From Sphingomonas sp. Y57 (lineage in GTDB: Bacteria > Pseudomonadota > Alphaproteobacteria > Sphingomonadales > Sphingomonadaceae): 64,000 bases of DNA. The stretch lies in NCBI RefSeq assembly GCF_001015195.1, contig NZ_LDES01000095.1, forward strand, positions 1 through 64,000. Direction: 5' to 3'. Shown here in pieces: positions 27,331 to 36,570 of the stretch. Position numbers and translations under genes: made by a program. The notes beneath the pieces were generated by a model, which was not told the DNA's origin, searched no databases, and was given only the letters and a program-made list of their open reading frames with translations. Within the stretch, counting starts at the first letter, position 1. Each line of letters opens with the position of its first letter.

Positions 27331-29253
27331 TCATGCCGACATCTCGGCCGGCTCCTCGCCCAACAGGCCGTCTGGCGCGCCGAGAATCGACACAAGCAGA
27401 TGGGTGGGATGGTCCGGGTCGTGAAAGACGCTCTGGGTCGCGGGCACGGGCTCGCCCGATCCGCCACCGAGATTGGCATTCCGATCGAATTTGGGAAAAT
27501 CGGCGGAGGCGATGTCGAGGCGCAGCCGGTGCCCCGCCTTGAAGCGGTTCGCCGTGGCCCACAGGTCGATCTCGAAGCGATAGACGCGATCGGGCTCGAG
27601 CAGCATCGCCTGACCATCGGGGTCGCGATAGCGCGCCCGCAGGGTACTGCTCAGCAGCTGGATGGCCCGGCCATCGGGAAAAACGTCACTGATACGGGCG
27701 GTGAAATCGGTGTCGATTGCGCTGGAGCTCGCATAGAGGATGAGGCGCAGCGGACCGATGACATCGACATCCTGCGTCAGCACCGCTGTGGTATAGCATA
27801 GCACGTCCGCTCGGCATTGCGCCTCGCTGACATCGACGCTGCCGGGCGCGTAGACGCTGGAAAGGATGCTGCCGCCCAACGTCGGGGCCGGGTCGTGCGG
27901 ATCATAGACATAGCTGTCCGGCGGCGACGGTTGCCATGGCCTATCGGGCGAGAGCGTGCCGCCAGCGCCGATATAAAGGCTATGCATCCGGGCCTCGGGC
28001 GGAGGCCAGCTTGGAGTGCTACGCCACTCGCCGGCTCCCATCAGATAATAGGTGACGACGGGCCAATCATCGAGCGCGTCCGCTCGTACGGCGGCATACC
28101 AGCGCAACAGGAGATCGCGCATGATCGCGCGACCATCATCGTCGGGACTGGTGATCCGATAGATGCGATCGAGTTCAGCCCGACCTTCGCGCCCTTCGCG
28201 ATAGCCCGGCATATTGTGGGCGTTGGGCGTGATCACCAGGCGGCTCCGCGACCTCACCGGCTCGACCGCATCCCGCGCGAGCATCTGCCACGTGGCGAGG
28301 GTGTCGCCATTGCCCCAATCGTACCAGCCCGTGGTGACGAGCGCCGGCGCGTTCAGCGATCGAATGAGTGCGACCGCGTCCGTCTGCGGAAAAGTGAAAA
28401 GGCCATAAGGAATATGATGACCGAACAGCGCGGACATCTCGCTGCCAAGGGTGATATTCGGCTCACCGGTGACCAGCCTGACAAGATCTGCTCGTTGCAC
28501 CGGGCCGGCGGTCAGGAAGCGCTCCCACAACCACCGCTTGCGTTCGACGAGCGAAAGACCCCGGAGAACCGGATAGTGTTCGAACAGCGCGTCGGGCCAC
28601 GGCAGGTGCAACGGGCTGTTGAAATAGCCGGTCGCCAGCGTTTCCGGCATCATCTGATGTTCCATCTCCACATAGGAGATCGGCACCTTCGCTTCGCCCT
28701 TGCCGACCGAGCGGGAAAAGGCGTTGACGTAAAGATGGTAATTCGGCGTATCGACCGGACTGACGCCAATACCGGCGACTTCAGGGGCGATCGCCGACAT
28801 TCGCGGATGCAGCGACATGCCCCACTGCGTGGTTCCGAGATAGGATCCTCCGGCCGACCCGACAAAGCCATCATACCAGGGCTGGTGCGTCACCCATTCG
28901 ACGAAGTCGACGCCATCCTCACCCTCATAAATGAAGCTGTCCCAATGGTCTGGTTCGCTGTCGCCGGTACCCCGGACATCCTGTATGGCGACGACATAGC
29001 CATGCTCGGCGAATGCACTGACGTCCCTGAAGGTTTCGCGGCCATAAGGCGTGCGTATGGCAATCGTCGGCGCAGAAAGGACGGGGGGGAAATAGAGATC
29101 GGTGGCGAGGCGGATGCCGTCGCGCATGGCGACCAAAACCGTCTCCTTGCGGATCTGGCCAGGCTCGAATCGCGTGCCGGCGTGATGGGCGCCGTCCAGA
29201 ATATTCTGAAGATCAGGCGCGACGTCTCCGAGCAGCGGGAATGGATCGATCAC
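27331..29253 (-). CDS. CocE/NonD (S15-like) serine hydrolase, copy 1
   Basis: 640 aa from GTG 29253, which overlaps the preceding stop by four bases. Catalytic Ser in GSAGGSYLG, Asp in GWYDWGN, His in PNAHNMPGY; a jelly-roll C-terminal domain begins near APGSVDVSEA. S15/CocE enzymes are X-Pro dipeptidyl peptidases, esterases or acylases. No signal peptide is evident. It closely resembles copy 2 at 38.9 kb (for example WYDGF, WGMSxHPRMSAIAPEVAG and VNAFSR are shared), so the two arose by duplication. Confidence 0.9.
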   Translation of the reverse strand: MIDPFPLLGDVAPDLQNILDGAHHAGTRFEPGQIRKETVLVAMRDGIRLATDLYFPPVLSAPTIAIRTPYGRETFRDVSAFAEHGYVVAIQDVRGTGDSEPDHWDSFIYEGEDGVDFVEWVTHQPWYDGFVGSAGGSYLGTTQWGMSLHPRMSAIAPEVAGIGVSPVDTPNYHLYVNAFSRSVGKGEAKVPISYVEMEHQMMPETLATGYFNSPLHLPWPDALFEHYPVLRGLSLVERKRWLWERFLTAGPVQRADLVRLVTGEPNITLGSEMSALFGHHIPYGLFTFPQTDAVALIRSLNAPALVTTGWYDWGNGDTLATWQMLARDAVEPVRSRSRLVITPNAHNMPGYREGREGRAELDRIYRITSPDDDGRAIMRDLLLRWYAAVRADALDDWPVVTYYLMGAGEWRSTPSWPPPEARMHSLYIGAGGTLSPDRPWQPSPPDSYVYDPHDPAPTLGGSILSSVYAPGSVDVSEAQCRADVLCYTTAVLTQDVDVIGPLRLILYASSSAIDTDFTARISDVFPDGRAIQLLSSTLRARYRDPDGQAMLLEPDRVYRFEIDLWATANRFKAGHRLRLDIASADFPKFDRNANLGGGSGEPVPATQSVFHDPDHPTHLLVSILGAPDGLLGEEPAEMSA

Positions 29254-29624
29254 GATATTCCCTCGATGGTCTGCTCGCGCCGGAAGTCCAGGGCCCCCGA
29301 AAGCGGCCCCGGGCGTCCGCTGCTGCACTTGGTTTGGATGACGATTTCATCGCGCAGGCCAGGCGAGCGCTTGAGGACTTCTGCGAAGGCCTGCTCCGAT
29401 TTTCCGCTTCCGTAAGACTTGGCCAGGTCGAAGATATTGACCCCGCTTTCATGGGCCGCGGCAACGACCCGCGCCGCCCTCTCAACCGAATCTGCGGCTA
29501 ATGGCTCTTTGGAGGGGCAACGCGCGGCACCATCTGCCCCTCGTTCCCAGCCCAGGTCAGCGCAGCCATAGGCTATGCGCGAGATTGTCAGGTCGGTCTG
29601 GGGAACTCGATAAGTCCTCATCAT
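29250..29624 (-). pseudogene. aldo/keto reductase N-terminal remnant
   Basis: 124 aa matching only the first third of an aldo/keto reductase: LTISRIAYGCADLG, GVNIFDLAKSYGSGKSEQAF with the catalytic Asp and Tyr, and VIQTKC with the catalytic Lys. The rest of the barrel and the cofactor-binding end are missing; the frame stops right at the CocE start. It keeps four-base overlaps on both sides (with the dipeptidase stop and the CocE GTG), so it may persist because it couples translation. Enzyme activity is not expected. Confidence 0.75.
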
Positions 29625-30616
29625 GATATGCCAGACATCTTGTATACACGCCTGAAATTCCCCCCGAGGATGCCGTTGATGGCGTCCGCAGCGTAACCGT
29701 GTTCCAGCATGATCTGGACCAGTTCGACGAGTTGCTCCGGCTGAAAGCAGCCGCCCTCATAGAGTTGCGTGCCGGTCGGGTCGGGCCAGGAAGAGTCCTT
29801 GGCCGCGACGATCGACGCCCAGACGCCTGCCATGTCCTGCACATAATCGGTGCCAAGACCGACATGCTGGGGGCCGACGAGTGACGCGATGTGATCGATA
29901 TGTCGAAAAACCGTCTCGCTGCGCGCTTCGGCATCGCCGATGAACGCCCCGATACCGACGACGCCGATGACACCGCCGCCAGCGGCGCAAGCGCGGATCT
30001 GTGCATCGTCGATGTTGCGGATGTGCGCGCACAGCCTTTTGGCACCCGAATGCGAAAAGATCGTCGGGAGGCTGCTTAATTCGATTGCCTCGAGCGAGGA
30101 GCGCCGACCCGTGTGGGAACAATCGACCACCATCCCTATGCGGTTCATCTCGCGGATGACCTGTCGTCCGAACAGGCTCAGTCCCGCGTCAGAGGGCTCC
30201 GCGCATCCGTCGGCCACGAAATTGCGGATGTTATAGGCGAGCAGCATGTGCCGGACGCCGAGGTGGAAGAGCGCTTCGATACTCGAAAGATCGCTTCCCA
30301 GTTGGACGGTGTCCTGCACATTGAAGCCGAGCGCCAACTGGCCATTGCTGCGCGCCGCGTCGAGCTCCGCAAGGCTTGTCGCGACGGTCAGCCACTCAGC
30401 ATGGGGTGCGATGGAGTCTTTGACCTTGCGGATATGGGCGTCGACGCCGTCGAATGTGGGAGGGAAATCCTCGACCGTCAGGGAGACGAAATCGAAGCCG
30501 GCGCGATGATATCGGGCGAGAATGTCGATATCCTGATAATCCGTCAGCCAGGGCAGCGTCATCTCCCAAACTTCCGAGCCGGAAATCATGGCCTTGGCTT
30601 TGTCGGTAATGCTCAT
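29621..30616 (-). CDS. M19 (membrane dipeptidase) family protein, atypical active site, copy 1
   Basis: 331 aa from ATG 30616. Family marks are ALFHLGVRHMLLAYN, CSHTG (His168) and FSHSG (His189), RNIDD and GGNFRR. The N-terminal HxD metal motif is absent (VWEMTLPW, residues 16-23), and the bridging Glu found in canonical members is Gln (GFNVQD, Gln101). Canonical M19 enzymes use two zinc ions to cut dipeptides, often with a C-terminal D-residue. This subtype, shared with the copy at 40.9 kb, must use a different or single-metal site, or another chemistry. No signal peptide. Confidence 0.87.
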   Translation of the reverse strand: MSITDKAKAMISGSEVWEMTLPWLTDYQDIDILARYHRAGFDFVSLTVEDFPPTFDGVDAHIRKVKDSIAPHAEWLTVATSLAELDAARSNGQLALGFNVQDTVQLGSDLSSIEALFHLGVRHMLLAYNIRNFVADGCAEPSDAGLSLFGRQVIREMNRIGMVVDCSHTGRRSSLEAIELSSLPTIFSHSGAKRLCAHIRNIDDAQIRACAAGGGVIGVVGIGAFIGDAEARSETVFRHIDHIASLVGPQHVGLGTDYVQDMAGVWASIVAAKDSSWPDPTGTQLYEGGCFQPEQLVELVQIMLEHGYAADAINGILGGNFRRVYKMSGIS

Positions 30617-30670
30617 TCGATCATTCTCCGGCAGCCACCCGTTCGGCATGGCCGCAAAATTGGCGCGCGT

Positions 30671-32038
30671 TCAGTTCGTCCCCGGCAAAGCGACGTCGTG
30701 CCGGGTGTCGGAAGGGGCGCGAGGCGGCTCTCCGCTATCGCCATGCGCGCTGGTCAGATCATCGACGACATGCCTGCCGGCGAGCCACAGGTGCAGCGCC
30801 GCCCAGCCATAAGCGGGGCAGCCGGCCAGCAGCGCATAACGGAGGGCGTCGACGCCGAAGACCGGGTGCAGCGCGTCGCTCAGTGCGCCGATGACCAAGG
30901 GGCCGAGCCCCATCCCGATCAGGTTGGAGAACAGGAAGAGCGCGGCAAGTGATGTTGCGCGGATCTGCTCGGGCATCAGCGTCTGGATGATGGCAAATAG
31001 CGGAGCGGTGGCGAGACTGGCACCGGCGATACCGACGGCGACGAAGCCAAAGGCCCAATATTGATCCGGTGCAAGGTAGATGAACGCCGATGCGACACCG
31101 AAGACCAGATAGGCGCCGCTCATCATGTTCAGCTGCAGACGCTCATTGTTCGCAGCGAAGCGAGACGCCAGCTCACCGCCGCCGAGCAGTCCGAGCGTGG
31201 TGCTCACGCCCCAGATCACCGAGAACCAGGTGCCAAGCTCGCCTGTCTGCAGTCCATAGCTCCGGATGAAGAAGGTCGGCTGCCACTGTCCGACGCCGCT
31301 CGCCAGGAGAACCAGGACGCAGTAGCAAAGCCCGAGATGACGGAAGGTGGTGCTGGCCCATAATATCCTCAGCACCTGGCCAAGCGGCGGCTGGGCCGTT
31401 CGTCCGACGCCCGGTTCGCTCGAGGCGCCGGACGACGCGACGGGCCCCGCCGCCGATTGGCGCTTGTCTCTCAGGGTCAGGTGGACGAGGACGGCCAGCG
31501 CTATGCCGGGAAGTCCCAGCAGCACGAACATCAGCCGCCACCCTAGCAGCTCATTGAGCCAGCCAGCGACAAAAAAGCCGATCAGCACGCTTAATGAGGT
31601 GCCGAGCATGTAGATGGCGACCGCCCGAGGACGCTCCGCCCGGCTGAAATGATCCGCGATCAACGAGTGCGCGGTGGGGATGCAGCCTGCTTCGCCTACA
31701 GCTGCCGCGACGCGCACGACGAGGAGCTGAATAAAGCTCCCAACCAGGGAATATAGGATCATCGCCGCGCTCCACATCGTCGTGGTCAGCGAGATGATGG
31801 CGATGCGGTTGCCGCGGTCGGCCCAGCGGGCAAGCGGTATCCCCATGATCGCGTAGAACAACGCGAAGGCGATCCCGGTCAGCAGGCCGAGCTGAGTGTC
31901 GCTCAAGGCAAACTCCGCCTTGATATCCTGAAGCACCAGCGACAGGGCGACGCGCTCGGCCGAGTTGGAGGCCAGGACGACCAGCAATATGCCGAGAAGA
32001 TAGTGCCGGTAGGCGGGCGTTTTCATAGGCTTTTGCAT
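30671..32038 (-). CDS. MFS transporter, copy A
   Basis: 455 aa from ATG 32038 (a TTG at 32080 and an ATG at 32026 are alternatives). About twelve transmembrane segments, with SDTQLGLLTGIAFALFY, LARWADRGNR and GEAGCIPTAHSLIADHF. It is a near relative of the carrier at 48.7 kb (shared SLIADHxSRxERPRAV and AGWLNEL segments). It follows the TonB receptor gene and precedes the dipeptidase by 54 bases, so it is the likely inner-membrane step for the same substrate. Confidence 0.88.
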   Translation of the reverse strand: MQKPMKTPAYRHYLLGILLVVLASNSAERVALSLVLQDIKAEFALSDTQLGLLTGIAFALFYAIMGIPLARWADRGNRIAIISLTTTMWSAAMILYSLVGSFIQLLVVRVAAAVGEAGCIPTAHSLIADHFSRAERPRAVAIYMLGTSLSVLIGFFVAGWLNELLGWRLMFVLLGLPGIALAVLVHLTLRDKRQSAAGPVASSGASSEPGVGRTAQPPLGQVLRILWASTTFRHLGLCYCVLVLLASGVGQWQPTFFIRSYGLQTGELGTWFSVIWGVSTTLGLLGGGELASRFAANNERLQLNMMSGAYLVFGVASAFIYLAPDQYWAFGFVAVGIAGASLATAPLFAIIQTLMPEQIRATSLAALFLFSNLIGMGLGPLVIGALSDALHPVFGVDALRYALLAGCPAYGWAALHLWLAGRHVVDDLTSAHGDSGEPPRAPSDTRHDVALPGTN

Positions 32039-32178
32039 CTCGTCGAGATCGTTCGCGGCTGCTCGGTCAGTCGTTGCCAACGGGGTCCGGCGTCATGGCG
32101 GGGAGGCTGTCGCATCGGGCAATCACCCCATGCTGCGATGCTCCGTCTCGCCGAGCCATATGGGGGCAGCCGCCGCTT

Positions 32179-32219
32179 GGGAGAGACCGGGTGGCGTTGC
32201 TGCAGGCCCGGTCTCTCCC
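32179..32219 (-). terminator. 13-bp perfect hairpin after the STN TonB receptor gene
   Basis: GGGAGAGACCGGG at 32179-32191 and its exact inverse at 32207-32219 flank a 15-base loop, seven bases beyond the receptor stop. No T-run follows, so it may partly terminate or protect the receptor message and lower expression of the downstream transporter and hydrolase genes. Confidence 0.65.
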
Positions 32220-32226
32220 GCATTGC

Positions 32227-34734
32227 CTAGAAGCGGGTGGTCGCCGTCAATCCGATCGTCCGAGGCTGCGTCGTCGCGATATAAGGCACGCCGTAACCCG
32301 TGAAGGCCGATACCTTGCCGCGGGTGTCGAATATGTTGCGGCCATAAATCTGAAGCTCCACGGGACCGAGCGTCGCTCCAGCCCGCAGATCGACCGAGAC
32401 GTAATCCGGCAGGAGATAGGAGCGGCTGAAGTTCGCGGTGAAGCTGGAGGTGCGGTCGCCCAAATAGCGCAACGTGGCGCCGACATTCACCGGCAACCTT
32501 CCCGCATCGAACCGATAGTCTCCACTCAGCGTCGCCGTGAACTTGGCCACATTGGGGAGGCGCTCGCCCTTGACCCCGCCAAGATCGGCATCGGCCTCCG
32601 ATAAGGTCGCGTCCTGAAAGGCGAAGCCGCCCGTGAAGATCATGCCGCGCGTCGGCCGCGCCGTGAGGTTGAGTTCGACGCCCTTGACCTCGGCTCCCCC
32701 AGGCGCGTTGAGCCTTACGCTGAACCCGCCGCGCGAGGTGATGACCTGGAAATTGCTCCAATCGATATAATAGGCCGCCATATCGATGCCGAAGGCCCGA
32801 TCGGCGGTCTCCGCGCGGAAACCCGCCTCATAGCTGCGCAGTCGATCGGCCTCATATGTCGGCGGTGCCAGCGGATTGCCCGTGACGGGATCGAAACCCA
32901 CCGCATTGGGGCCGCCGGGGCGATAGCCGGTGGCATAGCGCACGTAGAGCGTCGCCCGATCGTTGAACTTGTAGCTGGCATTGGCGAGATAGGTGACCAC
33001 ATTCTCCTTGAAGCGGCCGGTCCGGTCGAAGGCGCCCGCCAGGATGCCGGTCTGGATCTGCCGGTAGCTTTGACGGTTGTGAGAATAACGCAGGCCGCCG
33101 GAAACGTCGAACCGGTCGGTGACGTGCCAGGTCACATCGCCAAAGGCGGCATATTCCTTATAGCTCGATGGTCCGGCCAGGGTGTAAACGTCATTGGCGA
33201 CCAACAGTCCGGCTGGATCATAGCTGATAATGGCCTGCTGGAAGTCGGCGGTCTCGCGGGTGTAGAAGCCGCCGACCACCCAATCGACGGGCGACTCGCC
33301 TTGGGAGACGAGCCGGACCTCCTGGGTGAATTTGTTGGTTTTGGTGAAGTTGGCGATCGAAAGCGCCGAATAATTCCGATTGAAGAAGCTGTTGATGAAC
33401 GGGACGTAAAGCGCCGAGACGTCATTGACGAAGTTGGTGCGCGAGGTCTGATAGCCGGTGATCGATGTCAGCGCGGCCCAGTCCAGATCATAGCTCAGCG
33501 TTCCATTCAACAGGCGGAACTTCTGCTCGAAGGGTTCGCGCACGCTACGATCCTGCGCGAGCGCGTCTGTCGCAGGACGACCCGCGCTGGGGCCAGCCGC
33601 CAGGTTGAAGCTGTAGTCGGCGAAGGCCGACCCGCGGCGATCAATATTCTGAAGATAACCGCCGAGACGCACGCTCAGCCGGTCGGTGGGCTGCAGCAGC
33701 AGATCGAGCCGACCGCCATAGACGTTCGATCGGTTGACGTTGGAGTCGTTCAACCGAATATTGTCGATGTAACCGCCGTCATGCGAATAAAAGCCGCTGA
33801 CGCGGATCGCCGCCACATCGGTGGCGATCGGCGCATTGATCGCCGCCGCGCCATTATAACTGATGCCGCCGTCGCGGGTGCTCGAGATGCCGGCCTGGGC
33901 CTCCGCGCCGAACGAACCGGCATCGGGCTTACGGGTGATATATTTGATCAGGCCTCCCATCGAGCTCGCGCCATAAAGCGTGCCCTGAGGCCCCCGAAGC
34001 ACCTCGATGCGATCCATGTCGAAGAGCCCGACGTCGAGCGCCAGCTGCGCCGACGAAGCCAGAGCGGTCGTCGAGCCATAAGGGACGTCATCGACATAGA
34101 TGCCGACCGTCGGGCTCACATCGAACCCCGATGTGACACCTCGCATCGAGATCTGATTATAGCCAGCGCCGAAGGTCGTGAAACTCACGCCGGGCACGAG
34201 ATCGGCGAAGTCGCGAAACTGCGTGATTCCGCTCTTGGCGAGGTCGTCGACCGACAGGACCGACACCGATTGCGGGACGTCGATCAGCCGCTCTTCGCGC
34301 CGTTGCGCCGTGACGACGATTTCCACGCCGTCGGACTCGGTGCCATCGTCGACGGAGGCCCCGAGCGCTTGACCTGCCGGGCGCGCGGACAATAGCTGGG
34401 CCGGTCGGGCGACCGACACCCGCTTGGCCGCAGGTCGGACCAATATGGTGCCGTCGCCATTGGCGGCCGCGGACAGACCAGCCCCTGAGACCAGGCGCGA
34501 GACGGCCTGCGATGCGGTGAAACTTCCCTTGAGCGGGCGGGCGTTGCGCCCGGCGACGGTGGCCGGCGCGAAGATGATGTTGGCACCGGTGCGGCTCGAG
34601 ACCGCCTTCAGAGAAGCCTCGAGCGACTGCGCCGGGAGATCGAAGACGATCGTCTGCGCAAGTGCCGGTGCCGGCGCGACCATCATGATCGCCGTGGCGG
34701 CCATCATGCCTGCCTTATAGTCCCGAAAAGCCAT
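32227..34734 (-). CDS. TonB-dependent transducer-type receptor with STN domain
   Basis: 835 aa from ATG 34734 behind GGGGGAAGAA. After a signal peptide ending near ALAQT comes a secretin/TonB N-terminal (STN) domain at about residues 25-105 (FDLPAQSLEASLKAVSSRTG), then the TonB box EIVVTAQRR, plug (VEVLRGPQGTLYGASSMGG is partly shared with the 42.5 kb receptor) and a barrel ending in TTRF. STN domains signal substrate binding to a FecR-type regulator, and such a pair lies directly upstream. The barrel is clearly paralogous to the receptor at 42.5 kb, which lacks STN. Confidence 0.93.
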   Translation of the reverse strand: MAFRDYKAGMMAATAIMMVAPAPALAQTIVFDLPAQSLEASLKAVSSRTGANIIFAPATVAGRNARPLKGSFTASQAVSRLVSGAGLSAAANGDGTILVRPAAKRVSVARPAQLLSARPAGQALGASVDDGTESDGVEIVVTAQRREERLIDVPQSVSVLSVDDLAKSGITQFRDFADLVPGVSFTTFGAGYNQISMRGVTSGFDVSPTVGIYVDDVPYGSTTALASSAQLALDVGLFDMDRIEVLRGPQGTLYGASSMGGLIKYITRKPDAGSFGAEAQAGISSTRDGGISYNGAAAINAPIATDVAAIRVSGFYSHDGGYIDNIRLNDSNVNRSNVYGGRLDLLLQPTDRLSVRLGGYLQNIDRRGSAFADYSFNLAAGPSAGRPATDALAQDRSVREPFEQKFRLLNGTLSYDLDWAALTSITGYQTSRTNFVNDVSALYVPFINSFFNRNYSALSIANFTKTNKFTQEVRLVSQGESPVDWVVGGFYTRETADFQQAIISYDPAGLLVANDVYTLAGPSSYKEYAAFGDVTWHVTDRFDVSGGLRYSHNRQSYRQIQTGILAGAFDRTGRFKENVVTYLANASYKFNDRATLYVRYATGYRPGGPNAVGFDPVTGNPLAPPTYEADRLRSYEAGFRAETADRAFGIDMAAYYIDWSNFQVITSRGGFSVRLNAPGGAEVKGVELNLTARPTRGMIFTGGFAFQDATLSEADADLGGVKGERLPNVAKFTATLSGDYRFDAGRLPVNVGATLRYLGDRTSSFTANFSRSYLLPDYVSVDLRAGATLGPVELQIYGRNIFDTRGKVSAFTGYGVPYIATTQPRTIGLTATTRF

Positions 34735-34844
34735 TTCTTCCCCCCGTCCGAAGCCCATGTCCGCGACGGCCTGTTCGGACCGTCGAGCATAGACGCGGCA
34801 CCCGCCGGATCACCCCACCCCGCTTTTTGCCGGTTGGTTGATTT

Positions 34845-35801
34845 TTATCGAGGGCGGGGGGAGGCCTTGAGGACGATGGCCCCTTCGTCCGCGCCGAGCT
34901 GCAACTGATGGATGTCGGCAATGGCGCGCGCGAACTGACCGGTGTCGGTGGCGCGGAAGGTCCCGCCGATGCGCAGCGACGCCACCCCGGCATCGTTGAT
35001 CCGGATCGGTGCCACGCTATAGCGGTTCATCTCGCGAACCGCGGTTGCGAGCGGCGTGTTCGCGAACACCACTTGGCCGCGCCGCCAAGCCCGGACGTTC
35101 TGGAGATTGACGGCGAGCAATCTTGACCGACCGCCATCATATTGAACCAACTGCTGCCCCGGCCGCATGTCGATTTCAGAGGCTTGTCCGGCCAAGGCGG
35201 GCTGATTCTCGACGACCCGCACCTTGCCTTCCGCGAGGGTCACCGCAAGCGCGCGCTCGACATAGCGGATATCGAAGACCGTGCCGACCGCTACCACCTG
35301 GGCGCCCGCGACCTCGACGACGAACGGCCTCAAGCTGTCCTTGGCGACTTCGAAGGATGCCTCGCCCTTGTCCAGCCGGACGAGACGGCGACCATCGCTG
35401 AAATAGGTGGTGAGCCGGGTCGCGGTGTTGAGCGTGACCACCGAACCATCGGCGAGTTTGACCGAGCGCTGCTCACCGATACCGGTTTCGATGGGTTCGC
35501 CGCGATTGAACATCCAGCCGACCATAGCTACGACCAGCGAGACGCTCAGCGCCATCGCCATGATCCGACGACCGTTGTGCGACCGTTGCGCGACCGGTGG
35601 CGGGGCGCGCGTGCCGCCGGCAAGCTCCCATGTCTCGCTGGCCATTTCGAACGCGGCCCGATGACGCTCGCTGATCGCAAGCCAGGCGCGGAAATCGTCC
35701 TGCAGCTCCGGTCCACGTTTATCGGACTGGAGCCTTGCGACCCAGATCGCGGCTTCCGCCACGGTCTCGGCATCGACCTTGGGGCGAGGTACGTCAGTCA
35801 A
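34845..35801 (-). CDS. FecR-like transmembrane sigma regulator
   Basis: 318 aa from a TTG at 35801 overlapping the sigma gene by eight bases. An N-terminal cytoplasmic anti-sigma-type domain (AAIWVARLQSD, FRAWLAISERHRAAFE), one membrane segment near residues 80-97, and a periplasmic FecR domain (VKLADGSVVTLNTATRL, FEVAKD, AVGTVFDIRY). It relays the signal from the STN receptor encoded 110 bases downstream to the sigma factor encoded upstream. Gene order and domain set match Fec-type surface signalling. Confidence 0.92.
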   Translation of the reverse strand: MTDVPRPKVDAETVAEAAIWVARLQSDKRGPELQDDFRAWLAISERHRAAFEMASETWELAGGTRAPPPVAQRSHNGRRIMAMALSVSLVVAMVGWMFNRGEPIETGIGEQRSVKLADGSVVTLNTATRLTTYFSDGRRLVRLDKGEASFEVAKDSLRPFVVEVAGAQVVAVGTVFDIRYVERALAVTLAEGKVRVVENQPALAGQASEIDMRPGQQLVQYDGGRSRLLAVNLQNVRAWRRGQVVFANTPLATAVREMNRYSVAPIRINDAGVASLRIGGTFRATDTGQFARAIADIHQLQLGADEGAIVLKASPRPR

Positions 35802-36285
35802 TGCCGTTCACCTTCACCGTCACCTGGGCAATCGCCCGCGCCATGCTCTTCTCGATCGCGCTGACCGAGATGCCGAAATGCCGGGCGGCCTCGCTGTAGG
35901 TCATGCCTTCGATCCGCACCGCCACGAACACCTGACGCGCGCGCTCGGGCAGTTCGGCAATGGCCTGTTCCACCAGCCTTAGACGCTCCCGCATCGCAAG
36001 TACCTCATCTTGCGGCGGCTGATGCGGATAAAGATATTCGACAAGCGCCTGATCGGCATGGGCATCGCTGCGCACCCGGCGACGGCGGCCGAGCGATGTC
36101 GCGAGATTGAACGCGGTGCGCCACAAAAATCGCTCCCCATCGACGATCTCCGCCGGCCGCGGATGGGAGGACAGGCGGCGATAGGCCTCCTGCACGATAT
36201 CCTCGGCTTCATCCGCCGCCCTCGTGCGCCCCTGCAGATAATGTAGCAGCCGCGCCCTCACGCTCCGGTCCAGTGGATTCGCCAT
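35794..36285 (-). CDS. ECF-type (FecI-like) RNA polymerase sigma factor
   Basis: 163 aa from the second ATG (36285), which has GAGGAG at better spacing than the ATG at 36288. Region 2 is short (DEAEDIVQEAYRRL, then FLWRTAFNLA); region 4 is clear (LPERARQVFVAVRIEGMTYSEAARHFGIS split over the motif and SAIEKSMARAI). It should direct transcription of the downstream receptor and probably the whole hydrolase unit to 23.6 kb. The 285 bases upstream, to the next gene, hold no gene I can support and should carry its promoter. Confidence 0.9.
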   Translation of the reverse strand: MANPLDRSVRARLLHYLQGRTRAADEAEDIVQEAYRRLSSHPRPAEIVDGERFLWRTAFNLATSLGRRRRVRSDAHADQALVEYLYPHQPPQDEVLAMRERLRLVEQAIAELPERARQVFVAVRIEGMTYSEAARHFGISVSAIEKSMARAIAQVTVKVNGID

Positions 36286-36570
36286 CATCGCTCCTCACGC
36301 GCGAGAGTGTCGCAGCAATTGTGCAGGTCAACCCGCAAGGAGGCTGATGCGCTCGTCATCCAATGATCATCGGCCGGCGCCTGACGAGGCCGGGATCGCG
36401 CAGCGGGGCTTGGAGGACGCCTTGTTCGTCGCGCCCGCCGGCGTTTGAGCGCAAGCGCCGTTCCGCTTGTCCCGCGTCTCGCCGGTCGAGCTGCTGCCCG
36501 GTCCGGGATCGGCCTGCTGACCTGTTATGGGGATGGTCCTCATCGGCCGAGCGCCGATCAAACTCGCTCT

